Source: Actinomadura chibensis NBRC 106107
GTDB taxonomy: Bacteria > Actinomycetota > Actinomycetes > Streptosporangiales > Streptosporangiaceae
Reading direction: 5' to 3'
Length of the DNA: 64,000 nucleotides
Assembly (NCBI RefSeq): GCF_001552135.1
Contig: NZ_BCQP01000028.1
Coordinates: 120,913 to 184,912, forward strand
How positions within the stretch are numbered: position 1 is the first letter of the stretch; each line of letters begins with the position of its first letter. Positions 15,939 to 23,960 of the stretch are shown one piece after another. The position numbers were made by a program, and so were the translations under genes. Under the pieces are notes generated by a model. The model searched no databases, was not told where the DNA came from, and was given only the letters and a program-made list of their open reading frames with translations.

Positions 15939-16417
15939 GTGCCGAGGGTTCTTCCGAATTCACCCATCTGGACGACGCGGGCGCGGCGCGGATGGTCGAC
16001 GTGTCCGGGAAGGACGTGTCGTCCAGGACGGCGACGGCTTCCGGGTTCGTTCGGCTGTCGTCCGAATGCGTCGCGCTGCTGCGTGCGGGTGACATTCCCA
16101 AGGGGGACGCCCTGTCCGTCGCGCGGATCGCAGGAATCATGGGGGCCAAGCGGGTGCCGGACCTCGTCCCGCTGTGCCATCCGATCGCCCTGCACGGCGT
16201 CACGGTCGACCTGGAGGTTCGCGATGGCGGGGTTTCGATCACCGCCGTGGCGCGTACCGCGGACCGGACGGGAGTGGAGATGGAGGCGCTGACCTCGGTG
16301 AGCGTCGCGGCGCTCGCGCTGGTCGACATGGTCAAGGCGGTCGACCCGGCCGCCGTGATCACGGACGTCCGGGTCGAGGAGAAGACCGGCGGCAAGACCG
16401 GGACGTGGCGACGGTGA
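15935..16417 (+). CDS. moaC: Cyclic pyranopterin monophosphate synthase
   Basis: Molybdenum cofactor step converting the MoaA product to cyclic pyranopterin monophosphate. 160 residues. Signatures: HLDDAGAARMVDVSGKDVSS RTA at the N terminus, GAKRVPDLVPLCHPIALHGV, and MEALTSVSVAALALVDMVKA. GTG 15935 overlaps the moeA stop by four bases. Next to moaB and moeA it completes a small Moco set inside the galU locus. Confidence 0.94.
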   Translation: MSAEGSSEFTHLDDAGAARMVDVSGKDVSSRTATASGFVRLSSECVALLRAGDIPKGDALSVARIAGIMGAKRVPDLVPLCHPIALHGVTVDLEVRDGGVSITAVARTADRTGVEMEALTSVSVAALALVDMVKAVDPAAVITDVRVEEKTGGKTGTWRR

Positions 16418-16463
16418 GCCCGGTGTCGGTTTCGGTGGTGGTGTGTCGATGGGTGGGGTTGCG

Positions 16464-16949
16464 GTGATCAGGGCGATGGCGGTCACCGTGTCGAACCGGG
16501 CCGCCGCAGGGGTCTACGCCGACAAGTCGGGGCCGGTGCTGGTCGAGATGCTGGAGGACCTCGGCTGCCAGGTGGACGGGCCGGTCGTCGTCCCGGATGG
16601 TGAGCCGGTCGCGGAGGTCCTGCGGGACGCGGTCGCCGCCGGGTACGACGTCGTCGTCACGTCCGGCGGGACGGGGCTCACCCCGACCGATCAGACGCCC
16701 GAGATGACCCGCCGGGTGCTCGAATGGGAGATCCCGGGCATCGCGGAGGCCGTCCGGCTGGAGGGGCGCGACGTGGTGCCCACGGCGATCCTGTCGCGCG
16801 GGGTCGCCGGGGTGGCGGGCGGCACGCTCATCGTGAACCTGCCGGGATCGACGGGCGGCGTCCGCGACGGGATGGCGGTACTGGGCCGCGTCCTGTCCCA
16901 CGCCGTAGACCAGATCAAAGGCGGCGACCACCCCCGTCCCTCAGGCTGA
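16464..16949 (+). CDS. moaB: Molybdenum cofactor biosynthesis protein MoaB/MogA family
   Basis: 161-residue MoCF-domain protein that adenylylates molybdopterin or a related step. Motifs: AVTVSNRAAAGVYADKSGP at the N terminus, VVVTSGGTGLTPTDQTPE (the pterin-binding TSGGTG loop), and LIVNLPGSTGGVRDGM. GTG 16464 is preferred because GGTGGGG precedes it; an ATG at 16449 is in frame. Last gene of the run; a degenerate repeat array follows before the convergent DeoR gene. Confidence 0.9.
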   Translation: MIRAMAVTVSNRAAAGVYADKSGPVLVEMLEDLGCQVDGPVVVPDGEPVAEVLRDAVAAGYDVVVTSGGTGLTPTDQTPEMTRRVLEWEIPGIAEAVRLEGRDVVPTAILSRGVAGVAGGTLIVNLPGSTGGVRDGMAVLGRVLSHAVDQIKGGDHPRPSG

Positions 16950-16981
16950 GGTCACCAGCCTGAACATGCCCAGGGGCGAGT

Positions 16982-17280
16982 GTGGATGACCGTTAGCCGC
17001 CTGGACGGGCGCTGGCTCGATTGGCGAACGCCTGGCGGTGCCCGAGGTGCATTGGCTAACGCCTGAACGAGCACCGGCTAGCGCCCTGGCGAGCGTCGGC
17101 CGTGGCTAGGCGGGCACAGGCATGGCTGGACGAGTGCCGCCTGCGCTTGGACGAGCGGCGGCTGCGCTTGCGAGCACTGGCTACGGCGACGAGCATCGGC
17201 TGAGGCTGGATGACTGTCGGCTACGGCTAAGCGAGTGCTGGCCTCCGCCTAGACCGGCGTCGGCTATGGCTCCGCCGTCG
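16982..17280. repeat. Degenerate ~21-bp tandem repeat array
   Basis: The 333-bp gap between the convergent moaB and DeoR genes is filled by 13-14 diverged units of 19-22 bp with the theme GGCTNNGGCTGGACGAGYGTC. Examples: GGCTAACGCCTGAACGAGCA (17053), GGCATGGCTGGACGAGTGCC (17119), GGCTGAGGCTGGATGACTGT (17198), GGCTACGGCTAAGCGAGTGC (17219). There are no open frames worth calling. Function unknown; not a CRISPR, because there are no conserved repeats with unique spacers. Confidence 0.65.
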
Positions 17281-17282
17281 CC

Positions 17283-18068
17283 CTAAGCCTGGATCACGTG
17301 GACGCCCGCCTCGGTGAAGGCCGCGATCTCGTCCTCGGAGACCTTCGCGTCCGTCACCAGGATGTCGATCTCCGTGACGTCGCAGATGCGGGCGAACGCG
17401 CGGTGCCCCACCTTGGAGCCGTCCGCGACCACCACGACCTGGTCGGCGCGCTCGGCCATCCGCCGGTTCACGTCCGCCTCGCCCTCGTTGTGGCAGGTCG
17501 CGCCGTGCCGGGCGTCCACCCCGTTCACGCCGAGGATCGCGACGTCGAGCGTCACGTGGTCGAAGATCCCGGTGGCCAATGGACCGGTCAGCTCGTACGA
17601 CTGCGGCCGCGGCACCCCGCCGGTCAGGACGATCTTCACATGCGGCCGGACGGCCAGCTCGTTCCCGATGTTCAGCGCGTTCGTCACGATCGTGATCGCC
17701 GGGGCGGCCCCCTCCGCGTGCAGGTCGGCGCGCGTCGCGAGGACCCGCGCCACCTCCGACGTCGTCGTCCCGCCGTTCAGTCCGATGATCGAGCCGGGTT
17801 TCGCGAGTTCCGCCGTCGCGGCCGCGATCCGCTGCTTCTCCGTCGCGTGCCGCGCCGCCTTGTACCGCAGCGGCAGGTCGTAGCTGACGCTCTGCGCGAC
17901 GGCCCCGCCGCGGGTACGGGTCAGCATCTGCTGCTGAGCCAACTGGTCGAAGTCGCGGCGGATCGTCGCGGCGGACACGTTCATCCGCGCGGACGCCTCC
18001 TCGACGGTCAGCCGGCCGGCGTCCGAGAGGAGTTCCAGCAGCGAGTTCCAGCGTTCGTGCCGGGTCAC
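17283..18068 (-). CDS. DeoR/GlpR-family transcriptional regulator of nagA
   Basis: 261 residues. N-terminal winged helix: RWNSLLELLSDAGRLTVEEA, then MNVSAATIRRDFDQLAQQ with the family's TIRRDFxxL recognition helix. The C-terminal DeoRC sensor domain has LNGGTTTSEVARVL, VTNALNI, and HxGxTxxxxxE-like CHNEGEADVNRRM with VVVADGSKVG for sugar phosphate. GTG 18068. It is divergent from nagA, so it probably represses nagA and itself, with an amino-sugar phosphate as inducer. Known actinobacterial relatives include DasR-independent agaR/glpR-type repressors. Confidence 0.88.
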   Translation of the reverse strand: MTRHERWNSLLELLSDAGRLTVEEASARMNVSAATIRRDFDQLAQQQMLTRTRGGAVAQSVSYDLPLRYKAARHATEKQRIAAATAELAKPGSIIGLNGGTTTSEVARVLATRADLHAEGAAPAITIVTNALNIGNELAVRPHVKIVLTGGVPRPQSYELTGPLATGIFDHVTLDVAILGVNGVDARHGATCHNEGEADVNRRMAERADQVVVVADGSKVGHRAFARICDVTEIDILVTDAKVSEDEIAAFTEAGVHVIQA

Positions 18069-18185
18069 ACCGGCCTCCTCTCCTGGGGACGGACGTGCGG
18101 GGAAAGCGACAAAGAGCGGGAATGAGCGGGGAAGAGCTGCATCATCGGGATTCTAGCCATGCGCACCCATGGCCTTTAATGCACA

Positions 18186-18220
18186 TTCATGCCATGAAAC
18201 AATCAACAACGATCAACAGG
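18186..18220. promoter_or_regulatory. Candidate DeoR operator upstream of nagA
   Basis: TTCATGCCATGAA (18186-18198) is a perfect palindrome around a central C. It is followed at once by AATCAACAACGATCAACA, a ten-base-spaced repeat of ATCAAC. DeoR-family regulators bind such A/T-rich direct repeats. The site lies in the 222-bp gap between the DeoR gene and nagA. Confidence 0.5.
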
Positions 18221-18228
18221 GAGGTTCG

Positions 18229-18294
18229 ATGCTGACCGATCGCCGCGCCGCCCCCCAGGACGCTCCCTCCGCAGCGTCGCAGGACGTCCGATGA
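18229..18294 (+). CDS. Short upstream ORF coupled to nagA
   Basis: Strong ribosome binding site GGGAGG (18220-18225) precedes ATG 18229. The frame encodes MLTDRRAAPQDAPSAASQDV plus Arg (21 residues) and stops at TGA 18292-18294, overlapping the nagA ATG at 18291 (ATGA). nagA itself has only a weak site, so this leader probably delivers ribosomes to nagA by termination-reinitiation. No run of regulatory codons is seen. It could instead be an alternative N-terminal signal from a former start; conservation in relatives would decide. Confidence 0.55.
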   Translation: MLTDRRAAPQDAPSAASQDVR

Positions 18295-19430
18295 CCGTTC
18301 TCGCTGGCGCGCGGATCGTGCTCCCCGGCGGCGTCCGCGACGGCGACCTGCACATCGCGGACGGCAAGATCGCCGACTCCGGAACGGCGGCGGCCGACGG
18401 CGAAGTGATCGACGTCGGCGGCCGCTACGTCGTGCCCGGGTTCGTCGACATGCACGTCCACGGCGGGGCGGGCGCGTCCTACCAGCTCGGACGGCACGAC
18501 GAGGCCCGCCGCGCCGCCGCGTTCCACCTGTGCCACGGGACGACGACCACCATGGCGAGCCTCGTCACCGGCTCGCCCGAAGAACTGGCCGCCGCCGTCG
18601 CGAGCCTCGCCGACCTCGCCGCGGAGGGCCTCATCGCGGGCATCCACCTGGAAGGCCCCTACCTCGCCCGCGCACGCTGCGGCGCCCACGATCCCGCCCT
18701 GCTGCGCCTGCCCGACCGCGCCGAGTTCCGCGAGCTGGTCCGCCTCGGCCGCGGGCACGTCCGCATGATCACGATCGCGCCGGAGCTGCCGGGCGCGCTC
18801 GACCTCGTCCGGGACGCGGTGGACGCCGGCGTGATCGCCGCCGTCGGCCACACCGAGGCCACCGGCGAGACGTCCCGGGCCGCGTTCGACCTCGGCGCCC
18901 GCGTCGCGACGCACCTGTTCAACGCGATGCGCCCGCCGCACCACCGCGAGGGCGGACCGGCCGTCGCCGCGCTCACCGACCCCCGCGTCACCGTCGAGCT
19001 GATCAACGACGGGGTGCACGTCGAGCCCGCGGTCGCGCGGCTGGCGTTCGCGGCGGCGGGACCGTCCCGCGTCGCGCTGATCACCGACGCGATGGCCGCC
19101 GCCGGGATGGGCGACGGCGAGTACCGGCTTGGCGTGATGGACGTCGAGGTCCGCGACGGCCGCGCCACGCTCGTCGGCGGGACGTCCATCGCGGGCAGCA
19201 CCATCACCATGGCCGACGCGTTCCGCGCCGCCGTCGCCGACGCGGGGCTGGCCGTGCACGAAGCCGCCGAGTCCGCGTCGCTCACCCCGGCGCGCGCGCT
19301 GGGCCTCGACTCGCGGACCGGGTCGCTGGAGCCCGGCAAGGACGCCGACCTCGCCGTCCTGGACGACGACCTCCGCGTCATATGGGCCATGAAACGCGGC
19401 CGCCGCGTCGAGTGCCCGAATTCTCGGTGA
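18291..19430 (+). CDS. nagA: N-acetylglucosamine-6-phosphate deacetylase
   Basis: 379 residues. Removes acetate from GlcNAc-6-P, the first committed step of GlcNAc catabolism and peptidoglycan/chitin recycling. Amidohydrolase fold: metal-site region PGFVDMHVHGGAG, HLEGPYLA with the metal-ligand Glu, VGHTEAT and THLFNAMRPPHHRE with His ligands, and the catalytic Asp in LITDAMAAAGM. Cytoplasmic. It is divergent from a DeoR regulator and translationally coupled to a 21-codon leader; no nagB or PTS gene is adjacent. Confidence 0.94.
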   Translation: MTVLAGARIVLPGGVRDGDLHIADGKIADSGTAAADGEVIDVGGRYVVPGFVDMHVHGGAGASYQLGRHDEARRAAAFHLCHGTTTTMASLVTGSPEELAAAVASLADLAAEGLIAGIHLEGPYLARARCGAHDPALLRLPDRAEFRELVRLGRGHVRMITIAPELPGALDLVRDAVDAGVIAAVGHTEATGETSRAAFDLGARVATHLFNAMRPPHHREGGPAVAALTDPRVTVELINDGVHVEPAVARLAFAAAGPSRVALITDAMAAAGMGDGEYRLGVMDVEVRDGRATLVGGTSIAGSTITMADAFRAAVADAGLAVHEAAESASLTPARALGLDSRTGSLEPGKDADLAVLDDDLRVIWAMKRGRRVECPNSR

Positions 19431-19473
19431 CAATCGATGGCGTCCGGACGTCCGACCAGGGAATCATGGAAGC

Positions 19474-20103
19474 GTGGAACGATTGCGGGGATGGCCGGTC
19501 ACCCTGGCCGAGGGTCCCGTGGGCCTGCGGCCGCTCCGGCACCGCGACGCCGCGGTATGGCGTGAACTGCGCGTACGGAACGCCGACTGGCTCCGTCCCT
19601 GGGAGCCCACCAACCCCGAGACGCCGCTGTTCCGCAGCGGGCTCGGCCCCTACCTCAGCATGGTCCACACCATGCGCCGCGAGGCCCGGCAGGGCCTCGC
19701 CCTCCCCTGGGTCGTGACCTACGACGACCGGTTCGCCGGACAGCTCACCATCGGCGCCGTCGTGTGGGGCTCGGCCCGGTCCGCGCAGATCGGCTACTGG
19801 GTGGACAAGCAGGTCGCCGGACGCGGCGTCATTCCCACCGCCGTCGCGCTCGCCGTCGACCACTGTTTCTTCACCGTCGGACTGCACCGGCTGGAGGCGA
19901 ATATCCGTCCGGAGAACACCGCGAGCCGCCGCGTCGTCGAAAAGCTCGGATTCCGGGAAGAGGGAATTCGGCGCCGCCATCTGCACATCGACGGAGCGTG
20001 GCGGGACCACATCTGCTACGCCCTCACCGTCGAGGACGTCCCCGGTGGCCTGCGCGCACGCTGGCTCGCCGAGCGTAAACAGGCATTTCCCCGGCACACT
20101 TGA
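19474..20103 (+). CDS. rimJ: GNAT acetyltransferase, RimJ/RimL-like
   Basis: 209 residues. GNAT fold with GLRPLRHRDAAVWRELRVRN at the start, acetyl-CoA loop QVAGRGVIPTAVAL (Q/RxxGxG/A type), and RLEANIRPENTASRRVVEKL, a RimJ/RimL signature. Likely acetylates an N-terminal Ala/Ser of a ribosomal protein or another target. GTG 19474. In mycobacteria the same gene lies between moeA1 and the glpR homologue, so its presence here, downstream of an inserted nagA, shows the original gene order. Confidence 0.85.
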   Translation: MERLRGWPVTLAEGPVGLRPLRHRDAAVWRELRVRNADWLRPWEPTNPETPLFRSGLGPYLSMVHTMRREARQGLALPWVVTYDDRFAGQLTIGAVVWGSARSAQIGYWVDKQVAGRGVIPTAVALAVDHCFFTVGLHRLEANIRPENTASRRVVEKLGFREEGIRRRHLHIDGAWRDHICYALTVEDVPGGLRARWLAERKQAFPRHT

Positions 20104-20318
20104 GTCGGCGCTGACTTTCCGTCCGTAAGAATCCTGCGACTGAGAAGGCACGGCAAACGGAGAGTAACGGCGAGCTCGATCTCGCGACACACCGCCCCTT
20201 ATGCTCGTCAACCTCTGACAGGCCCTCGTACCGTGCGGGGCGTGGCCCTGCTCCCATTGCACGCTCGCGCGCCGAAAGTCGGCCCGCCCGTCGAGCGTGC
20301 CCCGGGGCGGTGGAGCCG

Positions 20319-20894
20319 ATGAGCAGCGCGGTCCTTTACCTCGCCATCGTCGCCGTGTGGGCCGTCGTCCTCGTACCCATGTGGCTGCGCCGCGACACCG
20401 AGAACACCGGCATCACCCGGCTCCTCCACAAACGCGCCGACGACGAGGAGGAGGACGCGGAGGAGGCCGAGCCCGAGATCACTCCGGAGGCCGCTCCCGA
20501 AGCCGTCCCCGAACCGCGCCCCCGCCGCCGGACGACCCGCGCCGCCGTCATCGCCCGGCGCCGCCGCCGCACCACCGGCCTCGCGGCCCTGGTCGTCACC
20601 GCCGGGGCCGTCGTCGCGTCCGGCCTCGCCCCGTGGTGGGTCATCGCGCCGCCGACCGTCCTGTTCGCCGGCCACCTGACCCTGCTCCGCGTCGCCGTCG
20701 GCATGGACGCGGCCCGCCGCCAGGCCGCCCGCGACGCCCGCGCGGCGGCCCTGGCCCGCGCGCAGGCCCGCGCCCGCGCCACCGAGTCCGCGGAGCCCGC
20801 CGAGGCCCCGGAGGCCGCCGAGGTGATCGAACTCGTCGCCCCCGACGACGTCTTCGACCAGTACGCCGACGACCGCCGCGCCGTAGGCGAATAA
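20319..20894 (+). CDS. glpR: GlpR/SepX-type divisome membrane protein
   Basis: 191 residues. N-terminal transmembrane helix SSAVLYLAIVAVWAVVLVPM followed by WLRRD, a long acidic/Pro linker, Arg-rich segment, then two more hydrophobic helices (TGLAALVVTAGAVVASGLAP and WVIAPPTVLFAGHLTLL) and a charged tail. This layout matches the gephyrin-like-protein receptor GlpR of corynebacteria and SepX of streptomycetes, both linked to cell division. The neighbour galU-moeA(Glp)-rimJ order supports this. ATG 20319 chosen because relatives begin MSS; GTG 20310 is possible. The interacting Glp is likely the 14676 product. Confidence 0.8.
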   Translation: MSSAVLYLAIVAVWAVVLVPMWLRRDTENTGITRLLHKRADDEEEDAEEAEPEITPEAAPEAVPEPRPRRRTTRAAVIARRRRRTTGLAALVVTAGAVVASGLAPWWVIAPPTVLFAGHLTLLRVAVGMDAARRQAARDARAAALARAQARARATESAEPAEAPEAAEVIELVAPDDVFDQYADDRRAVGE

Positions 20895-20941
20895 CCGATG
20901 CGCGACCACCCCTCGATGTTTGCTAACCTTACGGAGTCCTC

Positions 20942-21015
20942 GGGGCTGTAGCGCAGTCCGGTAGCGCACCTCGTTCGCATCGAGGGGGTCAGGGGTTCAA
21001 ATCCCCTCAGCTCCA
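20942..21015 (+). tRNA. tRNA-Ala (anticodon CGC)
   Basis: 74-nt cloverleaf. Acceptor GGGGCTG/CAGCTCC contains the G3:U70 wobble that marks alanine tRNAs. The anticodon stem is CCTCG/CGAGG with loop TTCGCAT, anticodon CGC for codon GCG. T arm AGGGG-TTCAAAT-CCCCT. No encoded CCA (ACC follows). Followed by a hairpin terminator. Confidence 0.93.
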
Positions 21016-21024
21016 CCCAAGGTC

Positions 21025-21046
21025 AGGCCCGGTTTCCGGGCCTTTC
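21025..21046 (+). terminator. Rho-independent terminator of tRNA-Ala
   Basis: AGGCCCGG-TTT-CCGGGCCT, an 8-bp perfect stem with a three-base loop, followed by TTCT. It lies ten bases after the tRNA. The next 290 bases (21047-21336) hold no gene that I can support. Confidence 0.8.
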
Positions 21047-21336
21047 TCATAGGTCCACGGCCATCTGCTGGGGGAAGTCCGTGGGATCGTCCTCGGTCGC
21101 CTTCGCAGTGCGGGGTTGCTCGTTCAGGACGGCGACCCGTCGGACAACTCCAGGTGGGCGTCGAGCGCGGCCAGCCACCGGGCCGCCAGCGCCTCGCACA
21201 GCCCCTGACGCACGCGATCGGTAGGCGTGGCCCCATCCCGCCCATCTCGTGGCCTAGGCGCTCGTGTGAGAGCTTCGGGGCGAACAGCGTCATGGCCAAG
21301 CGCGGTCTCGGTTGGTCGTGGTGCCTGAACTCGGTG

Positions 21337-23832
21337 TTAGGTCCAGGGTTCCTCGACGGCTCCGGCGGCGGTCAGGCCGAAGCGGCGGAGCAGGTCAGCG
21401 CCCGCGACGTCACCGGCCTCCTCGCGGAGCCGGACCAGGCCCGTCAGCGCGTAGCCGTCTCCGGCGTCGGCGCCCTGCCGCAGGAGCCGCTCGGCGCCCT
21501 CCGGGTCACCGGTCCACTCCCACCGACTGGCCAGGGACACCAGCAAGAAGGGGTATCCGGCGTCGGCGGCCTGCCGGGCGAGCCGCTCGGCGTCCTCGTG
21601 ATCCCCGGCGTTCTCCCGCGCCCAGAGCAGGACCGTCAGCGCGTGGGGGTTCCCGGCGTCGGCCGCCTGCTGGTAGAGCCGCTCGCCATCCTTGCCGTCA
21701 CCGGCCTCATACCGCAGGTTGGCCAGGGCTACCAGCGCGTCGGTGTTCCCGGCGTCGGCGGCCTGCCGGAAGAGCCGCTCGGCACCCTGCCGGTCACCCT
21801 TCTTCTTCCGCAGCAAGGCCAGGTGCTCCAGCGCGGTGGTGTGCCCGGCGTCGGCGGCGTGCCGGTAGAGACGCTCGGCACCACGGTGATCGCCCTTCTT
21901 CTCTCGCTGCCCGGCCAGGCGTGCCAGTACGTCGAAGTGTCCGGCGTCGGCGGCCTGGTGGGCGAGCCGCTCGGCACCCCGCCGGTCGCCCTTCTTCTCC
22001 CGCCGCCGGGCCAGGTGCACCAGCGCGTCGGTGTTCCCGGCGTCGGCGGCCCGGTAGGCCAGTCGCTCGGCGCCCTGCGGGTCACCGGCCCGCTCGCGCT
22101 GCCGGGCCAGAGACTCCAGCGCCTCGGGGTTTCCGGCGTCGGCGGCCTGGCGGTAGAGCCGCTTGGCAGCCGCGCGATCACCGGCGCTCTCCCGCCGCTC
22201 GGCCAGGGCCACCAGCGCGTGGGGGTTCCCGGCGTCGGCGGCCCGCTGGTAGAGCGGCTCGGCGCCTTGCCAGTCAAGGGCCTTTTCCCGGGACCGGGCC
22301 AAGGCCACCAGCGCGTCGGTGTTCCCGGCGTCGAGGGCCTGGCGGGCCAGCCGCTCGGTACTCGTCCGATCACCGGCGTTCTCCCTCAGCCGGGCCAGGC
22401 GCTCGAATGCGTCGGGGTGGCCGGTGTCGGTGGCCTGCTCGTAGAGGTGCGCGGCGTGGCGGTAGCGGCCTCTGCGCTCTGCCTGGTCCGCGAGGGCGAC
22501 GAGGTCGTTGGGGGTGTGGACGTGGTGGGCTGCCGCAGTCCAGAACGACGCGGGCGGGCAGAGGCGGGCGCGTTCGGTGCGGGCGTGTTGTTCGAGGTAG
22601 TCGGCCAGCCGGTACAACGGCACGGCCGGGGCCGGTTCCCCGGGGCGGGGACGGTGCTGGACCAGCGGGCCGGGCAGGCGGACGTGCTGTGCGGTGAGCT
22701 CCTCCAGTGCGGCGCGGAACCAGGCGGTGCCGCCGATCTGGTCCCATTCGTGGTCGTCCAGGTAGCCGGGAGCGGCCTCCCGCAGGAGCGGCTCGGGTAG
22801 CAGCGGGCCGTGATCCAGGCGGCGGGCGTCCATCGCGACCCACAGCACCGCCCGCGCGGCCGGGCCTGCCTGCTCGTAGCGGCGCAGCAGTTCGGGGGCG
22901 CCGGCCAGTTCCTGGGTGATCCGGCCGCCGCGGGCCTGCGTGGCCGCGGCGCGCAGGCGCGGGTCGGTGGAGATGACGGCGGCCAGGCTGGTGAGCTGCG
23001 CGGCGGTGAAGACGGGCGGCGCGGTGATGTAGTCGGCCCGGTCGAGCAGCGCTCGCGCGGCACGGTGCGGATCCGGATCCGCCTCGTCCTCGGGGACGCG
23101 AGTCAGGGTGCGCCGGAAGTTGGGCCACATCGATCCCAGAACCAGCACCGGCGCGCGTGCCGGGTCGGCCAGGAGCGCCTGCAGTTCGGCCGCGACCAGT
23201 TCCCCGCCTGCGGGTTGGAGGTAGAACTGGGCCTCGTTCAGCCAGATCACCGTCCGCGGGGTGACCCGTCCGGCGCGGATCGCCTCGGCCAGCGCGAGCG
23301 GCCGCCCCGGGGTGAGCGGATGCCAGACCCGCCAGTTCGGCAGCTCGGCGCGGATCGCCTCCCAGCACGCCCGCGTCTTGCCCGTCGAGGAGTCTCCGAC
23401 CACCATCACCAGGCGGCTGCCGCGCGCCGCGCCCGCGACGGCGGCGCGCAACCGGTCGTCGAACTCGGGCCGGGGCAGGTACACCGGCAGCACGGGCACA
23501 TGTCCGGACGTGCTCGCCGTGTCCGCGGCGAACGCTTGGTGGACCTCCAATGCCAGCGCGTCCTGCTCGCCCAGCTCACCGATCAGCCGACCCAGCGGTG
23601 CCGATGAGGACGCCTCGCTCTGCCCGCCGACGTTGATGATGTACTGGTCCCGGCCCGCGATATAAGCATCGCGTGCGGCGGTCACCTGCTGGTGAACCCC
23701 AGTTTCAGCCCCAGACCTGGAAACAGGCGGGTCGGGCGGCTCCACCGGAGGATCACTTCCCACACCCTGCACGCTACGGACGTCCCCTGCGCAATATCGC
23801 TTCGCCGCCCGCACAACCGGCCGTTCGGCCAT
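21337..23832 (-). CDS. P-loop NTPase with C-terminal 32-residue helical repeats
   Basis: 831 residues, not a named family. The N terminus has AARDAYIAGRDQYIINVGG, a short motif common at the start of actinomycete STAND-like and effector-associated proteins. A P-loop domain follows: Walker A VVGDSSTGKTRA (about residue 146-157) and a Walker-B-like TVIWLNEAQFY. The last 400 residues are eleven Sel1/TPR-like repeats of exactly 32 residues (96 bp), consensus ADAGNTDALVALARxREKxGD then RxGAERLYRQA. This design, NTPase plus superhelical sensor, fits signalling or phage-defence NTPases, but no effector domain is evident. The annotated start lies in a triplicated decamer (23823-23852); an internal GTG could be the true start. 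Downstream of a tRNA, in an accessory stretch. Confidence 0.75.
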   Translation of the reverse strand: MAERPVVRAAKRYCAGDVRSVQGVGSDPPVEPPDPPVSRSGAETGVHQQVTAARDAYIAGRDQYIINVGGQSEASSSAPLGRLIGELGEQDALALEVHQAFAADTASTSGHVPVLPVYLPRPEFDDRLRAAVAGAARGSRLVMVVGDSSTGKTRACWEAIRAELPNWRVWHPLTPGRPLALAEAIRAGRVTPRTVIWLNEAQFYLQPAGGELVAAELQALLADPARAPVLVLGSMWPNFRRTLTRVPEDEADPDPHRAARALLDRADYITAPPVFTAAQLTSLAAVISTDPRLRAAATQARGGRITQELAGAPELLRRYEQAGPAARAVLWVAMDARRLDHGPLLPEPLLREAAPGYLDDHEWDQIGGTAWFRAALEELTAQHVRLPGPLVQHRPRPGEPAPAVPLYRLADYLEQHARTERARLCPPASFWTAAAHHVHTPNDLVALADQAERRGRYRHAAHLYEQATDTGHPDAFERLARLRENAGDRTSTERLARQALDAGNTDALVALARSREKALDWQGAEPLYQRAADAGNPHALVALAERRESAGDRAAAKRLYRQAADAGNPEALESLARQRERAGDPQGAERLAYRAADAGNTDALVHLARRREKKGDRRGAERLAHQAADAGHFDVLARLAGQREKKGDHRGAERLYRHAADAGHTTALEHLALLRKKKGDRQGAERLFRQAADAGNTDALVALANLRYEAGDGKDGERLYQQAADAGNPHALTVLLWARENAGDHEDAERLARQAADAGYPFLLVSLASRWEWTGDPEGAERLLRQGADAGDGYALTGLVRLREEAGDVAGADLLRRFGLTAAGAVEEPWT

Positions 23833-23852
23833 GTTCGGCCATGTTCGGCCAT
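23823..23852. repeat. Three perfect 10-bp repeats at the NTPase start codon
   Basis: GTTCGGCCAT three times on the plus strand, which reads ATGGCCGAAC three times on the minus strand. Each unit has an ATG, and because the unit is ten bases the three ATGs lie in three different frames. Only the last (23832) leads into the NTPase. Confidence 0.85.
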
Positions 23853-23960
23853 GGGGGAGCCGCGCTCGCCGTCATCGCGACCTGTACACACCCTGCCTTA
23901 GGGAATCCAGAGCCTTAACAAGGCGGAGGCAGGGCCGGGGCTCGAAAGGCCGCCAGTCCT

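Noticed and set aside
16982..17280. CRISPR-like array
   Set aside because: Units are contiguous and all diverged; no invariant repeat with unique spacers.
21154..22800. Repeat protein on the plus strand opposite the NTPase
   Set aside because: Its GVPGVGGLP repeats are only the complement of the 96-bp repeats of the true gene.
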